From the NCBI GenBank assembly GCA_964427285.1, contig CAYRTS010000030.1:1-32566 (forward strand): a stretch of 32,566 nucleotides of DNA. The letters are read 5' to 3'. Both the position numbers and the translations under genes were made by a program. Below, one piece after another: positions 1 through 9,666 of this stretch. The notes under the pieces were generated by a model, which had not been told where the DNA came from, did no database searches, and was given only the letters and a program-made list of their open reading frames with translations. Source of the DNA: SPCO01 sp964427285 (GTDB lineage Bacteria > Chloroflexota > Limnocylindria > Limnocylindrales > CSP1-4). The number at the start of each line of letters is the position of its first letter. The stretch's first letter is position 1.

Positions 1-81
1 GGTAAAGAGCTCCAGGAACTCGTCGTGGTGCCCCCACTTCGTCCGGTAGAAGTAGAGGACCTCGACGGGGCGGTCGGCCAT
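1..81 (-). CDS. Hypothetical protein, N-terminal fragment cut by window edge
   Basis: The minus strand opens with an ATG at 81-79 and reads 27 codons without a stop to the window edge (begins MADRPVEVLYFYRTKWGHHD). A good ribosome binding site, AGGAGAT, lies six bases before the ATG. The aromatic, charged N-terminus looks like a small soluble protein of unknown function. Only the first 27 residues are visible, so no family can be named. It follows the MazEF-like pair on the same strand with 36 bases between, and could be co-transcribed with it. Confidence 0.6.
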   Translation of the reverse strand, partial: MADRPVEVLYFYRTKWGHHDEFLELFT

Positions 82-117
82 CGGACTATCTCCTGTCATC
101 GAGGGATTCTCCATGGT

Positions 118-480
118 TTATGGCGCATCCCGGCCGGCCTGCTGACTGCCCAGCAACGCCGTCAGGCCCGCGCGCACAAGATCTGCATCGGCCGGCGCAA
201 GCTTCCCGATCTCACCCCGCACCAGGCGATGGTCCAGGGTGAACAGCTTGAAGCGCACCCGGGACGGCGCGGGCAGACCGGCGGCGGCGAGGTCGGTGAG
301 GGTGCAATCAAGCGGCCAGGGCGGATTGACCTGCGAGGTGATCATGGCCAGGACCGAGTGACCGGCAGGCGTATTGAAGGCAACGGGATCGGAGAGCACC
401 AGCGCCGGGCGATTCTTCGTGGCAGTGCGGTCCGAGAACGGAAATGGGACGCGCACGACCGCATATCGATCAAAGCTCAC
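118..480 (-). CDS. MazF/PemK-family endoribonuclease toxin
   Basis: A 120-residue protein of the MazF/PemK toxin family, whose members cut mRNA and arrest growth. The N-terminus runs VVRVPFPFSD followed by KNRPALVLSD; the strand, the proline-rich turn and the RPALV motif are typical of the family's SH3-like fold. SQVN and the later LVRGEIGKL segment also fit. I chose the GTG at 480-478 (MSFDRYAVVRV) because it overlaps the end of the antitoxin gene by 11 bases and because residues upstream of it do not look like MazF. The length matches the family's usual 110-120 residues. The assignment is from sequence motifs; RNA target specificity cannot be read. Confidence 0.85.
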   Translation of the reverse strand: MSFDRYAVVRVPFPFSDRTATKNRPALVLSDPVAFNTPAGHSVLAMITSQVNPPWPLDCTLTDLAAAGLPAPSRVRFKLFTLDHRLVRGEIGKLAPADADLVRAGLTALLGSQQAGRDAP

Positions 481-700
481 GGTACGCCTCTTCGTCCGCG
501 GCACCCGCCCATTCGCCCAGCGTGCCTTCGATGGCGCGCAGGTACTCGATGTCCATCGGCTGCACACGGCGTACGGTCGCTGTGCCGTCAACGCCGACTT
601 CCCAGGCGATCAGGTCACCGGGCACGACATGCAATGCGGTACGAACCTTCTGTGGAATCGTGGTCTGGCCTTTCGCCGTGATCTTGGCGACTGCAAGCAT
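470..700 (-). CDS. AbrB/MazE-type antitoxin
   Basis: A 76-residue protein with an N-terminal AbrB/MazE swapped-hairpin DNA-binding domain: AKITAKGQTTIPQKVRTAL matches the family signature, followed by PGDLIAWEV. The C-terminal 30 residues are acidic (GTLGEWAGAADEEAYREL) and would be the toxin-binding tail. It precedes and overlaps the MazF-like toxin by 11 bases, the standard antitoxin-first order. Such antitoxins repress their own promoter; a tandem 8-base repeat just upstream is a candidate operator. A GAGGGAG ribosome binding site precedes the ATG by about five bases. Confidence 0.87.
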   Translation of the reverse strand: MLAVAKITAKGQTTIPQKVRTALHVVPGDLIAWEVGVDGTATVRRVQPMDIEYLRAIEGTLGEWAGAADEEAYREL

Positions 701-723
701 TCTGCTCCCTCGATAATGCTGTC

Positions 724-743
724 CTTACTGTCTTACTGTACTG
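724..743 (-). promoter_or_regulatory. Candidate operator: tandem 8-bp repeats before the antitoxin gene
   Basis: On the plus strand CTTACTGT occurs twice head-to-tail (724-731 and 732-739), followed by a partial third copy ACTG (740-743). The repeats lie 24-43 bases upstream of the mazE-like start, where an autoregulating AbrB-fold antitoxin would bind. No convincing -35/-10 pair was found; CATTAT just downstream on the minus strand could be a -10. The function is inferred from position. Confidence 0.45.
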
Positions 744-880
744 CAACGCCTCGCGATATTCCAGCGATCATCGCCCGTCGCCCAGCGTGCAAGGATACGG
801 TTGCCCGTCGGCCCCAAGCGGCAGCCGCGGGGCAAACGCCGCGACTCCACGGCCGTACCCTCACCGAGGGAGTGATGAGA

Positions 881-1705
881 ATGGCAGCTCTTGACGATCG
901 GGCCAGGACGTTCCACAGCCTGCACGCCTCCGGTTGTTTCGTCATGCCGAACCCGTGGGATGCGGGCAGCGCGCGGGCACTGGAGCAGATGGGATTCAAG
1001 GCGTTGGCGACGACGAGCGCCGGTTTCGCGTGGACGCTGGGACGCGCCGACAATCAGGTCAGGCTCGATCAGGCGCTCGAGCATCTCCGAGTCATCGCCG
1101 CCACCGTGAACGTGCCCGTCAACGCAGACTTCGAGGGTGGCTTCGCGGTCGATCCGGAGCAGATCGCAGCCAACGTGAGACTCGCCGCGGCCACCGGGAT
1201 CGCGGGGCTCTCGATCGAAGACTCCACGGGCAACGAACTCCAGCCGCTCCACGAGTTCGATCTGGCCGTCGAGCGTATCCGGGCTTCGCGGCAGGCGATC
1301 GACGAGAGCGGCACGGGCATCGTCCTGACCGCTCGCTCCGAGGGTTTCGTGGTCGGACGTCCCGACATCGACGAGACGATCCGGAGGCTGAGTGCGTACG
1401 CGGAGGCCGGCGCGGACTGCCTCTACGCACCGCGAATCGATGCCGTGGAGCACGTTGCCGCGATCGTCGCCGCGGTGTCGCCCAAGCCGGTGAACCTGCT
1501 GATCAACGCCCCGTTCATGACGGTTGCGGAGGCGGCGGACCTCGGCGTCCGGCGCATCAGCGTGGGTGGCACGTTGGCACGCACCGCCTGGGCTGGTTTC
1601 CTTCAAGCTGCGAAGGAGATCGCGGATGCGGGAACGTTCTCCCGGTTCGACCAGCTACCGAACGTCGACTCCATGCTTCGGGAGCGGTCGCAAACCCAGC
1701 CGTGA
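881..1705 (+). CDS. Isocitrate lyase/PEP mutase family protein
   Basis: A protein of about 274 residues from the isocitrate lyase/phosphoenolpyruvate mutase superfamily, which makes or breaks C-C or P-C bonds in a TIM barrel. Visible marks are MPNPWDAGSARAL near the N-terminus, ATTSAGFAWTLGR, PVNADFEGGF (metal-binding Asp), GLSIED, and LTARSEGFVVGRPD. It lacks the KKCGH catalytic loop of true isocitrate lyase, so it belongs with the 2-methylisocitrate lyase-like or carboxyphosphonoenolpyruvate mutase-like members; the substrate is unknown. The ATG at 881 is preferred because GAGGGAG (866-872) lies eight bases upstream; an ATG at 875 is possible. The longer open frame upstream is not coding-like. 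It is monocistronic and converges on serS. Confidence 0.88.
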   Translation: MAALDDRARTFHSLHASGCFVMPNPWDAGSARALEQMGFKALATTSAGFAWTLGRADNQVRLDQALEHLRVIAATVNVPVNADFEGGFAVDPEQIAANVRLAAATGIAGLSIEDSTGNELQPLHEFDLAVERIRASRQAIDESGTGIVLTARSEGFVVGRPDIDETIRRLSAYAEAGADCLYAPRIDAVEHVAAIVAAVSPKPVNLLINAPFMTVAEAADLGVRRISVGGTLARTAWAGFLQAAKEIADAGTFSRFDQLPNVDSMLRERSQTQP

Positions 1706-1750
1706 CGACCAGGCTCTACTGGTTCGGGTCATGCGCTGGGCGGTCATAGA

Positions 1751-3094
1751 TCAGGCCCGGGCGATCGTGTCGCGACCGAGATAGGGCCGGAGCACCTCGG
1801 GCACGGTGACCGAACCGTCCGGCTGCTGGTAGGTCTCGAGGAGTGCCGCGACGACCCGGGCCAAGGCCAGGCCGGATCCGTTGAGGGTGTGGACCAGCTC
1901 TGCCTTGGCCCCCGGCTCCGGCCGATAGCGGATGGCCATCCGGCGGGCCTGGAAGTCGCCGAAGTTGGAGCACGAGCTGACTTCGAGCCAGCGCTCGACG
2001 CCGGGGGACCAGACCTCCAGATCGTACTTTCGGGCCTGGGTGAAGCCCATCTCGCGGGTCGCCATCAGCAGCACGCGGTAGGCGAGGCCGAGACGCTGGA
2101 GCAGGACCTCCGCCAGCCCGGTCATCCATTCGAGCGCGGCGGGGGCCGCTTCCGGGCGCTCGAAGAGGACCATCTCGACCTTGTCGAACTGGTGGACGCG
2201 CAGGATGCCGCGGGTGTCCTTGCCGGCGGCCCCGGCCTCACGACGGAAGCAGGGTGTGTAGGCGGCATAGTGGATCGGCAGCTCGGCCGCCTCGAGGATC
2301 TCGTCACGGTGGAGGTTGGTCACCGGGACCTCGGCGGTGGGGACCAGGTAGAGCTCGTCGCGGGTGACGACGTACATCTGGTCTTCCTTGTCCGGGATCT
2401 GACCGGTCCCGCGCGCTGAATCGGCGTTGACCACGGCGGGCGGCCAGACCTCGGTCATCCCGTTCTCGCGGGTGTGGACGTCCAGGAACCAGTTGATCAA
2501 CCCGCGCTGGAGCGCCGACCCGGCACCCTTGTAGACCGGAAAGCCGGAGCCGGCGATCTTGGCGCCGCGCGCGTTATCGAGGATTCCGAGTGCCTCACCG
2601 ATCTCCCAATGGGGCCTGCGGGTCCAGGTCGCGCCACCCGCTGGCGCATCGGCGCCGACCTCGCCGCTGACCGGTTGCTCGTGGGGGAGCAGGTCGCCCC
2701 AGGTGCGGACGGTGACGTTGGCCTCCTCGCCACCGACCGGGATGTCCGGGTCCGGCGGGTTCGGGATGCGCAGGAGCAGATCGTTCAGGGCGGCTTCGGT
2801 CTCGGCGAGGGTGGCGTCGAGCGCCGTGATCCTGGCCCCGGCCGTCGTCGATGTGTCGCGCAACCTGGCCACATCGGGCCCGTCCGGGGCCGCCCCACCC
2901 TTGATCGCCTCGCCGATCCGTTTCGAGACGGCGTTGCGTTCCGCCTTGAGCGCCTCAGTCTCGGCGAGAAGTCGGCGCCGCTCAGCATCGAGCTCCAGCG
3001 CCCGATCCACCAGCGACGGATCCTCCCCCTTGCGGCTGGCGCCGTCGCGGATCACCGCAGAATCGTCGCGAAGTCGCTGGAGTCCAACGCTCAT
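1751..3094 (-). CDS. serS: Seryl-tRNA synthetase
   Basis: A 447-residue class II aminoacyl-tRNA synthetase that charges tRNA-Ser. The first 110 residues form the helical, charged coiled-coil arm that contacts the long variable arm of tRNA-Ser. The catalytic domain shows TAEVPVTNLHRDEIL, class II motif 2 (TPCFRREAGAAGKDTRGI, near residue 280) and motif 3 (LNGSGLALARVVAALLE near the C-terminus, then VPEVLRPYLG). The length is normal (about 420-450). Its ATG shares ATGA with the lysK stop, and a strong GGAGG lies six bases before it, so the two genes are translationally coupled. It is the last gene of the greA-lysK-serS run. Confidence 0.97.
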   Translation of the reverse strand: MSVGLQRLRDDSAVIRDGASRKGEDPSLVDRALELDAERRRLLAETEALKAERNAVSKRIGEAIKGGAAPDGPDVARLRDTSTTAGARITALDATLAETEAALNDLLLRIPNPPDPDIPVGGEEANVTVRTWGDLLPHEQPVSGEVGADAPAGGATWTRRPHWEIGEALGILDNARGAKIAGSGFPVYKGAGSALQRGLINWFLDVHTRENGMTEVWPPAVVNADSARGTGQIPDKEDQMYVVTRDELYLVPTAEVPVTNLHRDEILEAAELPIHYAAYTPCFRREAGAAGKDTRGILRVHQFDKVEMVLFERPEAAPAALEWMTGLAEVLLQRLGLAYRVLLMATREMGFTQARKYDLEVWSPGVERWLEVSSCSNFGDFQARRMAIRYRPEPGAKAELVHTLNGSGLALARVVAALLETYQQPDGSVTVPEVLRPYLGRDTIARA

Positions 3095-4719
3095 CGCTCG
3101 CCTCCTTCCATGGCGCCTGCTCCCCGTGTGAGGCCCGCGGCCTCACGAAGACGCCCGAGCACGAACGTGGGCTCGAGCCCGGCCAACAGCCAGCCGGCCC
3201 GCGGCCCGTTGGTTCGCCCGAGAAATGCCGTGTAAAGGGCCGCGAACGCTCGTCCCGGGGTCACCGCTGCGACGGCTGCGGCGGCAAAGATGGCTGCTTG
3301 CCACGCATCACCGCCGGTCGGGGGCACGGCAGTCGTGCTCTCGAGCAGGCGGGCCAAAAAGGCTCGCTGCTCCGGGTCGAGCTCGTCGACCTCCGGAGGC
3401 AGCGCAACCCGGATTGCGATCAGCGCTCGCTCGGGCGCGTAGGCATCGAGCCAGGCCCTGGCTGCGGCCGCCCGCTCGTCGAAGATCGAGCGTTCCCGCT
3501 CGGTGAGCGCGTTCCCCTTCTCCGCCGCCGCCTGCGACGGCACGTCAACGCCCGGGATCTGGAGGAGGAGCGCCAGGTGCGAGAAGGCCGGGCGGAAGGC
3601 CGCAGATTCGGCAGCCACGTCTGCCGCCGGGTCCAGGAGCGCATAGCGGAAGGTGGCCTCGTAGCCCGGCGAGATCTCGCCCTTGACTTCGTGGCCGGCG
3701 GTGGCGGCGGCAAAGCGGTCGAACTCGTCGAACAGGCGCGGAATCGCGTCCGTCCCGTCTGGATCGAACTCGATCGCCTGGTTGGGACGGGGCCGCAGGA
3801 ACAGGAAGCGAAGCTGCTCCGGCGGGACGACCTCGGCAATCGTGTGCGCCGCGGCACCCCGACCCTTGGAGGTGGACATCTTCCGGCCGCCGATGTTGAG
3901 GAACTCGTAGGGCACGTTGAGTGGCGGTTCGCGCTTGAACACCTCCCGGGCGATCGCGTCGCTCCGGTCGCGCGAACCACCGGCGGTCGACAGGTCCTTG
4001 CCGCACGGTTCGATCGTCACGCCAAAGAGCGACCACTGCGCGGCCCATTCGAGGTTCCAGGGCAGCTTGGCCGCGCCCCCGAACGGGCTCACCCAGCCGG
4101 ACGCGCCGCAGCCGCGGGCCCACTCAACGAGGCGCTCACGGCATTCGAACTGGACACGCTCCCCGTCCCAGGCGGTCACGATCGTGGTGCCGACCTTGCC
4201 GCAGGTCGGGCAGATCAGGCCCAGCGGGTGCCACGAGTCCGGGTGCTGAACGTTGGCCACGCGCCGGTAGATCTCGCGCACGAGCGACGCCTCGTCCAGC
4301 GCCATCCGGATGAACGGATCCATCGCCCCGGTCGGGTAGATGTCGCTCATCCAGTAGTAGCGGTCCGGCTTGATGCCCAGACCGGCGAACGTGTCGATGA
4401 ACATCCCCGCAAAGTGCCGGGCGTAGCTCGGGTGGCAGTCTCCGACCGGATCCGGGACGTGCGCCAGCGGACGCCCCATCTCGCGCTCGATCGCGTCCGG
4501 CGTCAGGAGCGCCTGGGCGTCCATCGGGTCGAGATCGTCCACCCCGTAGAGCAGCGTCGTCTCGATGGCGTGGGCGCGTAGCGCCCGGGTGATGACGTCG
4601 AGGATGACCGGCCCGCGCAGGCTGCCGACATGGACCGTCCCGGACGGTGTCTTGGAGTCGTTGACGACCTGCGGTCCACGGTCGCGGACCTGCGCCGCGA
4701 GTTCGTCCGCCCAGTCCAT
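3091..4719 (-). CDS. lysK: Class I lysyl-tRNA synthetase
   Basis: A 542-residue class I LysRS, structurally unrelated to the class II LysS of most bacteria. The HIGH-equivalent is HVGSLRG (residues 30-36) and the KMSKS-equivalent is KMSTSKGRG (about residue 285). A Cys-rich insertion (CPTCGKVG and a later ECRERLVEWARGCG) looks like a zinc-binding element. The DDLDPMDAQ segment and the helical C-terminal domain fit the archaeal/spirochaete-type enzyme. It sits 16 bases after greA and overlaps serS by four bases. No class II lysS is seen here, but the rest of the genome is unknown. Confidence 0.95.
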   Translation of the reverse strand: MDWADELAAQVRDRGPQVVNDSKTPSGTVHVGSLRGPVILDVITRALRAHAIETTLLYGVDDLDPMDAQALLTPDAIEREMGRPLAHVPDPVGDCHPSYARHFAGMFIDTFAGLGIKPDRYYWMSDIYPTGAMDPFIRMALDEASLVREIYRRVANVQHPDSWHPLGLICPTCGKVGTTIVTAWDGERVQFECRERLVEWARGCGASGWVSPFGGAAKLPWNLEWAAQWSLFGVTIEPCGKDLSTAGGSRDRSDAIAREVFKREPPLNVPYEFLNIGGRKMSTSKGRGAAAHTIAEVVPPEQLRFLFLRPRPNQAIEFDPDGTDAIPRLFDEFDRFAAATAGHEVKGEISPGYEATFRYALLDPAADVAAESAAFRPAFSHLALLLQIPGVDVPSQAAAEKGNALTERERSIFDERAAAARAWLDAYAPERALIAIRVALPPEVDELDPEQRAFLARLLESTTAVPPTGGDAWQAAIFAAAAVAAVTPGRAFAALYTAFLGRTNGPRAGWLLAGLEPTFVLGRLREAAGLTRGAGAMEGGER

Positions 4720-4735
4720 GGCGACGACCGGCTGG

Positions 4736-5200
4736 CTAGCTGATGCCGACGATCTTGTAGGTGAAGTCGCCGGCGGGGACGCGCACGACCACCTTCTCGC
4801 CCTTCTTCCGTCCGAGCAGGGCGCGACCGACCGGGCTCTCGTTGGAGATCCGCCCCTCCGCCGGCTTCGCCTCGGTCGACCCGACGATCGTGAACCGCTC
4901 CTCGCCGTCGCCGCTCTCGACGGAGACGGTGGAGCCGATCTGGACGTGATCGGTCGAATGATGCTCGTCGATGATGGTGGCGTTCTTGATCAGCGCTTCG
5001 AGCGTCTGGATCCGCCCTTCAACAAATGCCTGCTCGTTCTTGGCGTCTTCGTACTCGGCATTCTCGGACAGGTCCCCGTGCTCCTTGGCGTCGTGGATGC
5101 GGTTGGCCACGTCCTGCCGCTTGACGGTCACCATCTCCTCGAGCTCGGCTCGGAGACGCTGAAGACCTTCCTTGGAGAGATAGGTGGGCTTGTTGTTCAC
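4736..5200 (-). CDS. greA: Transcription elongation factor GreA
   Basis: A 154-residue GreA, which enters the RNA polymerase secondary channel and stimulates transcript cleavage in backtracked complexes. The N-terminal coiled coil carries the acidic tip signature GDLSENAEYEDAKNEQ; the C-terminal FKBP-like domain contains VGSTEAKPAEGRISNESP and GRKKGEKVVVRVP. Length is typical (about 155-160). The start is GTG (5200-5198); GGGGA lies about nine bases upstream. It heads a run with lysK and serS and has a well-matched promoter 125 bases upstream. Confidence 0.96.
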   Translation of the reverse strand: MNNKPTYLSKEGLQRLRAELEEMVTVKRQDVANRIHDAKEHGDLSENAEYEDAKNEQAFVEGRIQTLEALIKNATIIDEHHSTDHVQIGSTVSVESGDGEERFTIVGSTEAKPAEGRISNESPVGRALLGRKKGEKVVVRVPAGDFTYKIVGIS

Positions 5201-5324
5201 GGCGGTGGGTCCCCGCGATTCTGTCTACCAGATGATTAAGACCGCTCAGTGGCCTTCGCTAAAGGAAAGAACTCCAAGCGCCCAGCGGTCAATCCGCGCG
5301 CCTGAAGTTCCGAACTGGACGCGA

Positions 5325-5353
5325 ATGGTAGTCGCGCAACCGGAGGGTGTCAA
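5325..5353 (-). promoter_or_regulatory. Sigma70-type promoter for greA-lysK-serS
   Basis: On the minus strand TTGACA (5353-5348) is followed after exactly 17 bases by TACCAT (5330-5325). This is a consensus -35 and a good -10 at ideal spacing, pointing at greA. The transcript would start near 5318 and leave a leader of about 118 bases before the GTG of greA. Confidence 0.7.
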
Positions 5354-5610
5354 AGCGCTGCGCCCGCGGTCGTCGGCGCCGCGTTCATGGGTCGTCGGCG
5401 CCGGTTCCACGCCGGCCCAGCGACTCTGGCGTCCCGCGAGCCTCTGATTCCAACCGGATTGGTCAACGGGACGCGATCTGCCAACAATGCCAGCCCGGCT
5501 GGATGTTCCGACCGATTCGAGTCCCGATTCGTCGCAAGTTCCAGCCTCCTTGGAGCCGCCGACACGTTCGAGGGATTTCTGTGTCGCTTACACCAACCGG
5601 ACGGGAATCG

Positions 5611-5655
5611 CCCGCGCCGACGCCGCCCGCGCCGACGCCGACCGCGCCGACGCCG
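5611..5655. repeat. Three tandem 15-bp repeats
   Basis: The unit CCCGCGCCGACGCCG occurs at 5611-5625 and 5626-5640, and with one change (first base A) at 5641-5655, followed by a decayed partial copy. The array lies in non-coding sequence downstream of argR. It could be simple slippage in GC-rich DNA; no role is apparent. Confidence 0.8.
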
Positions 5656-5717
5656 ACCGCCGCCCGTGACCCCGGTTGACCCCTTGTTGACTTCCGGATC
5701 GAATCGCTGGCGCGGGA

Positions 5718-6188
5718 TCAGCCGCCTTCGGTCAGGCGCAGCAGGCGGGCCTTGACGCGCTTGAGCGACGCTCGGTCTGGGACCGCCACAAAGACCGTGT
5801 CATCGCCGGCAATGGAGCCGGCAACCTCCGGCCAGCGTGCCCGATCCAGGGCCGCGGCGATGGCGTGCGCCGAGCCCGGCAGGGTGCGCACGATGATCAG
5901 CAACCCCGCTTCATGGAGCTCGACCGGCAGATCCGAGAAGAGCTTCCGAAGCCGCTCTTCCCCCGAGGTTTCGGCTTCCACGAGTCGGGGTGGCAGCGCG
6001 TAGGCGGCGGTTCCATCCCGAGGGACCTTGATCAGGCCGAGTTCGGCCACGTCCCGGGAAATCGTGGCCTGGGTCGTTCGAAAGCCCCGCTCACGGAGTG
6101 CCGCGGCAAGCTCCTGCTGGGTCCGGATGGGGCGTCGCTCGACCACGTCCCGGATGGCGCTGTGGCGGTGCTGCTTCATGACCTCCAT
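5718..6188 (-). CDS. argR: Arginine repressor ArgR
   Basis: A protein of about 155 residues: arginine-dependent hexameric repressor of arginine biosynthesis genes. The N-terminal winged helix (TQQELAAALRERGF then TTQATISRDVAELGL) is the ArgR DNA-binding domain. The C-terminal domain has GSAHAIAAALDRARW and GSIAGDDTVFVAVPD, the arginine-binding and oligomerisation segment with its conserved acidic GDD. Starts at 6188 (MEVMKQ) or 6179 (MKQH) are both possible; the GGAGG at 6186-6182 is very close to the second. It follows uppP by 19 bases, so it may be read from an upstream promoter. No arginine biosynthesis gene lies in the window. Confidence 0.93.
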   Translation of the reverse strand: MEVMKQHRHSAIRDVVERRPIRTQQELAAALRERGFRTTQATISRDVAELGLIKVPRDGTAAYALPPRLVEAETSGEERLRKLFSDLPVELHEAGLLIIVRTLPGSAHAIAAALDRARWPEVAGSIAGDDTVFVAVPDRASLKRVKARLLRLTEGG

Positions 6189-6207
6189 GTTCCACCCGCC
6201 GGACCGA

Positions 6208-7032
6208 TCACGCCAGCCAGGCGACGAGGATGACGGCGGCCAGGACAATCCGGTACCAGACGAAGACATCCAGCGAATTCGACCGCAGGAATTGCAGCAG
6301 CACGCGGATGGCCACGGCGCCCGAAACGAACGCCGCCACGACACCGACGGCCAACGGTCCGACACTCATGTCGACCCCGGCTTCCCCGGCGACGAGCCGT
6401 CGAGCCTCGAACAGAGCCGCTCCGGCGGTAATCGGGGTGGCCATCAGGAACGAAAATCGAGCGGCCGACGCCCGATCGAGACCGGCAAGACGAGCCGCCG
6501 AGATGGAGATGCCGGAGCGAGAGATGCCCGGGACGAGGGCCAGCGCCTGGGCCGCGCCAATCCCGAGCGCAACACCCAGCGAAACGTCGCCAATCCCCTT
6601 GTCGCGCCCGCCGCGGCGATCGGCCAGCCACAGGATTGCGCCGCCCACGATCAGCGTAACGGTGACCAGGCCGATCTCACGAAACCCGGTGGAGATCAAG
6701 TCCTCCAGGAGCAACCCGGCCAGCGCGGCCGGGATCGTCGCAGCCACGAGCAGCCAGGCGAGTCGCCGGTCGGGATCGCCCTTGAACGAGCGATCGCGCA
6801 TGGCCGCGAACCCCGCCGGCACGAGCCGGAGCCAGTCCGCCCGAAAGTAGGCGAGCAGGGCGGCCAGGGTGCCGATGTGTAGCATCACGCTGAACGCCAG
6901 CGACGTAATGAACGCGTCGTCCCAGCCGAGGAGGAACGGCACAATGATCAGGTGCCCGGACGACGAGACCGGCAGGAACTCCGTGAGTCCCTGCACGATC
7001 CCCATGATCAGCGCCTGGAGGAGCGTGTCCAT
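6208..7032 (-). CDS. uppP: Undecaprenyl-diphosphatase UppP (BacA)
   Basis: A 274-residue multi-pass membrane enzyme that dephosphorylates undecaprenyl diphosphate to recycle the lipid carrier for cell-wall synthesis. The family signatures are intact: QGLTEFLPVSSSGHLI at residues 14-29 (catalytic Glu/Ser/His) and PGISRSGISISAARLAGLDR (the PGxSRSG loop). Seven or eight hydrophobic segments are visible and the length is normal. The gene begins with ATG at 7032 and lies upstream of argR on the same strand. Overexpression of this family gives bacitracin resistance; that is general knowledge, not something visible here. Confidence 0.96.
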   Translation of the reverse strand: MDTLLQALIMGIVQGLTEFLPVSSSGHLIIVPFLLGWDDAFITSLAFSVMLHIGTLAALLAYFRADWLRLVPAGFAAMRDRSFKGDPDRRLAWLLVAATIPAALAGLLLEDLISTGFREIGLVTVTLIVGGAILWLADRRGGRDKGIGDVSLGVALGIGAAQALALVPGISRSGISISAARLAGLDRASAARFSFLMATPITAGAALFEARRLVAGEAGVDMSVGPLAVGVVAAFVSGAVAIRVLLQFLRSNSLDVFVWYRIVLAAVILVAWLA

Positions 7033-7060
7033 AGCCTAGGCGTCGCGCCTGACGGCCCTG

Positions 7061-7107
7061 GCCGGCGTTGCCGGCTCCGCGCCCTCGCTTACGCACCTCC
7101 GGGTGCG
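7061..7107. other. Two GC hairpins between hppA and uppP
   Basis: Two inverted repeats lie in the 145-base gap downstream of hppA: GCCGGC-GTT-GCCGGC (7061-7075) and CGCACC-TCCG-GGTGCG (7092-7107). The second has a UNCG-type loop on the plus strand. Neither is followed by a T-run on the minus strand, so they are not classical terminators. They could stabilise the 3' end of the hppA transcript. Confidence 0.4.
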
Positions 7108-7177
7108 CGCGCTCGGGTGCTCGCCGGCGTCTTGGCCGGGACGCGTCATGCGCGACGATTCTCGGGTCGGCTTCTTC

Positions 7178-9403
<2,226 letters not shown>

Positions 9404-9548
9404 CAGGGCTTTCGGGTCCTCCTCGACAGGGTCTGGGCCGCGATCCGGCGCGAATGCGCGCGTTGCGCCGCGCCGCGATCTCCGGGGGGATGGTGGCTCC
9501 GGTCCCTGGTTGGTGCACCTTGGGCTGGGACCTTGCGGGCCGTCCGCG

Positions 9549-9578
9549 AGTGTACCAACGCCGCAGGAGGCGGGTCAA
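9549..9578 (-). promoter_or_regulatory. Promoter for hppA
   Basis: Minus strand TTGACC (9578-9573), an 18-base spacer, then TACACT (9554-9549). This predicts a start near 9542 and a leader of about 140 bases before hppA. The divergent lepB promoter lies about 100 bases away. Confidence 0.6.
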
Positions 9579-9626
9579 ACCGCGTCCATTGGGCCGCAAG
9601 AAGAGTCATGGCGCGCGAGGGGCCGA

Positions 9627-9657
9627 GGGACAGCCCCAAGGGTCCAGCCCCTATACT
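9627..9657 (+). promoter_or_regulatory. Promoter immediately before lepB, probably leaderless
   Basis: TATACT at 9652-9657 is a strong -10 hexamer; GGGACA at 9627-9632 is a possible -35 (19-base spacer). Only nine bases separate the -10 from the GTG start of lepB, and no ribosome binding site fits between them. The transcript would therefore begin at or within a few bases of the start codon. Confidence 0.5.
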
Positions 9658-9666
9658 GCCGGTCTT

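Larger units (their letters stand above)
5201..5717. other. Long intergenic region between argR and greA
   Basis: About 517 bases with no convincing gene in a window that otherwise leaves few gaps. The greA-proximal part holds the promoter at 5325-5353 and its leader. The argR-proximal part holds three 15-base tandem repeats at 5611-5655 and the pair GTTGACCCC / TTGTTGAC at about 5674-5691. Short open frames here are rich in Arg and Pro with no recognisable domain and look like chance products of high GC. I found no tRNA, SRP RNA or 6S-like structure by eye. Confidence 0.5.

Noticed and set aside
374..880. A long N-terminal extension of the PEP mutase-like gene reaching back to 374
   Set aside because: It runs antisense through the MazEF genes, has no domain similarity, and a good ribosome binding site precedes the ATG at 881.
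1707..1725. Small inverted repeat (GACCAG ... CTGGTT) between the PEP mutase-like gene and serS
   Set aside because: Only five or six pairs, no U-run; too weak to call a terminator.
3298..4581. A 427-codon open frame on the plus strand opposite lysK
   Set aside because: It mirrors the lysK reading frame in GC-rich DNA; the composition is Arg/Glu/Gly-rich with no recognisable domain, whereas the minus strand encodes a clear LysRS.
5500..5535. A T-arm-like GATTCGAGTCCC in the argR/greA gap, suggesting a tRNA
   Set aside because: The flanks do not pair into a T-stem and no acceptor or anticodon arm could be built around it.
7042..7110. CRISPR-like or REP-like array suggested by repeated GC-rich palindromes after hppA
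   Set aside because: Only two unrelated hairpins, no regular spacing and no repeated unit.
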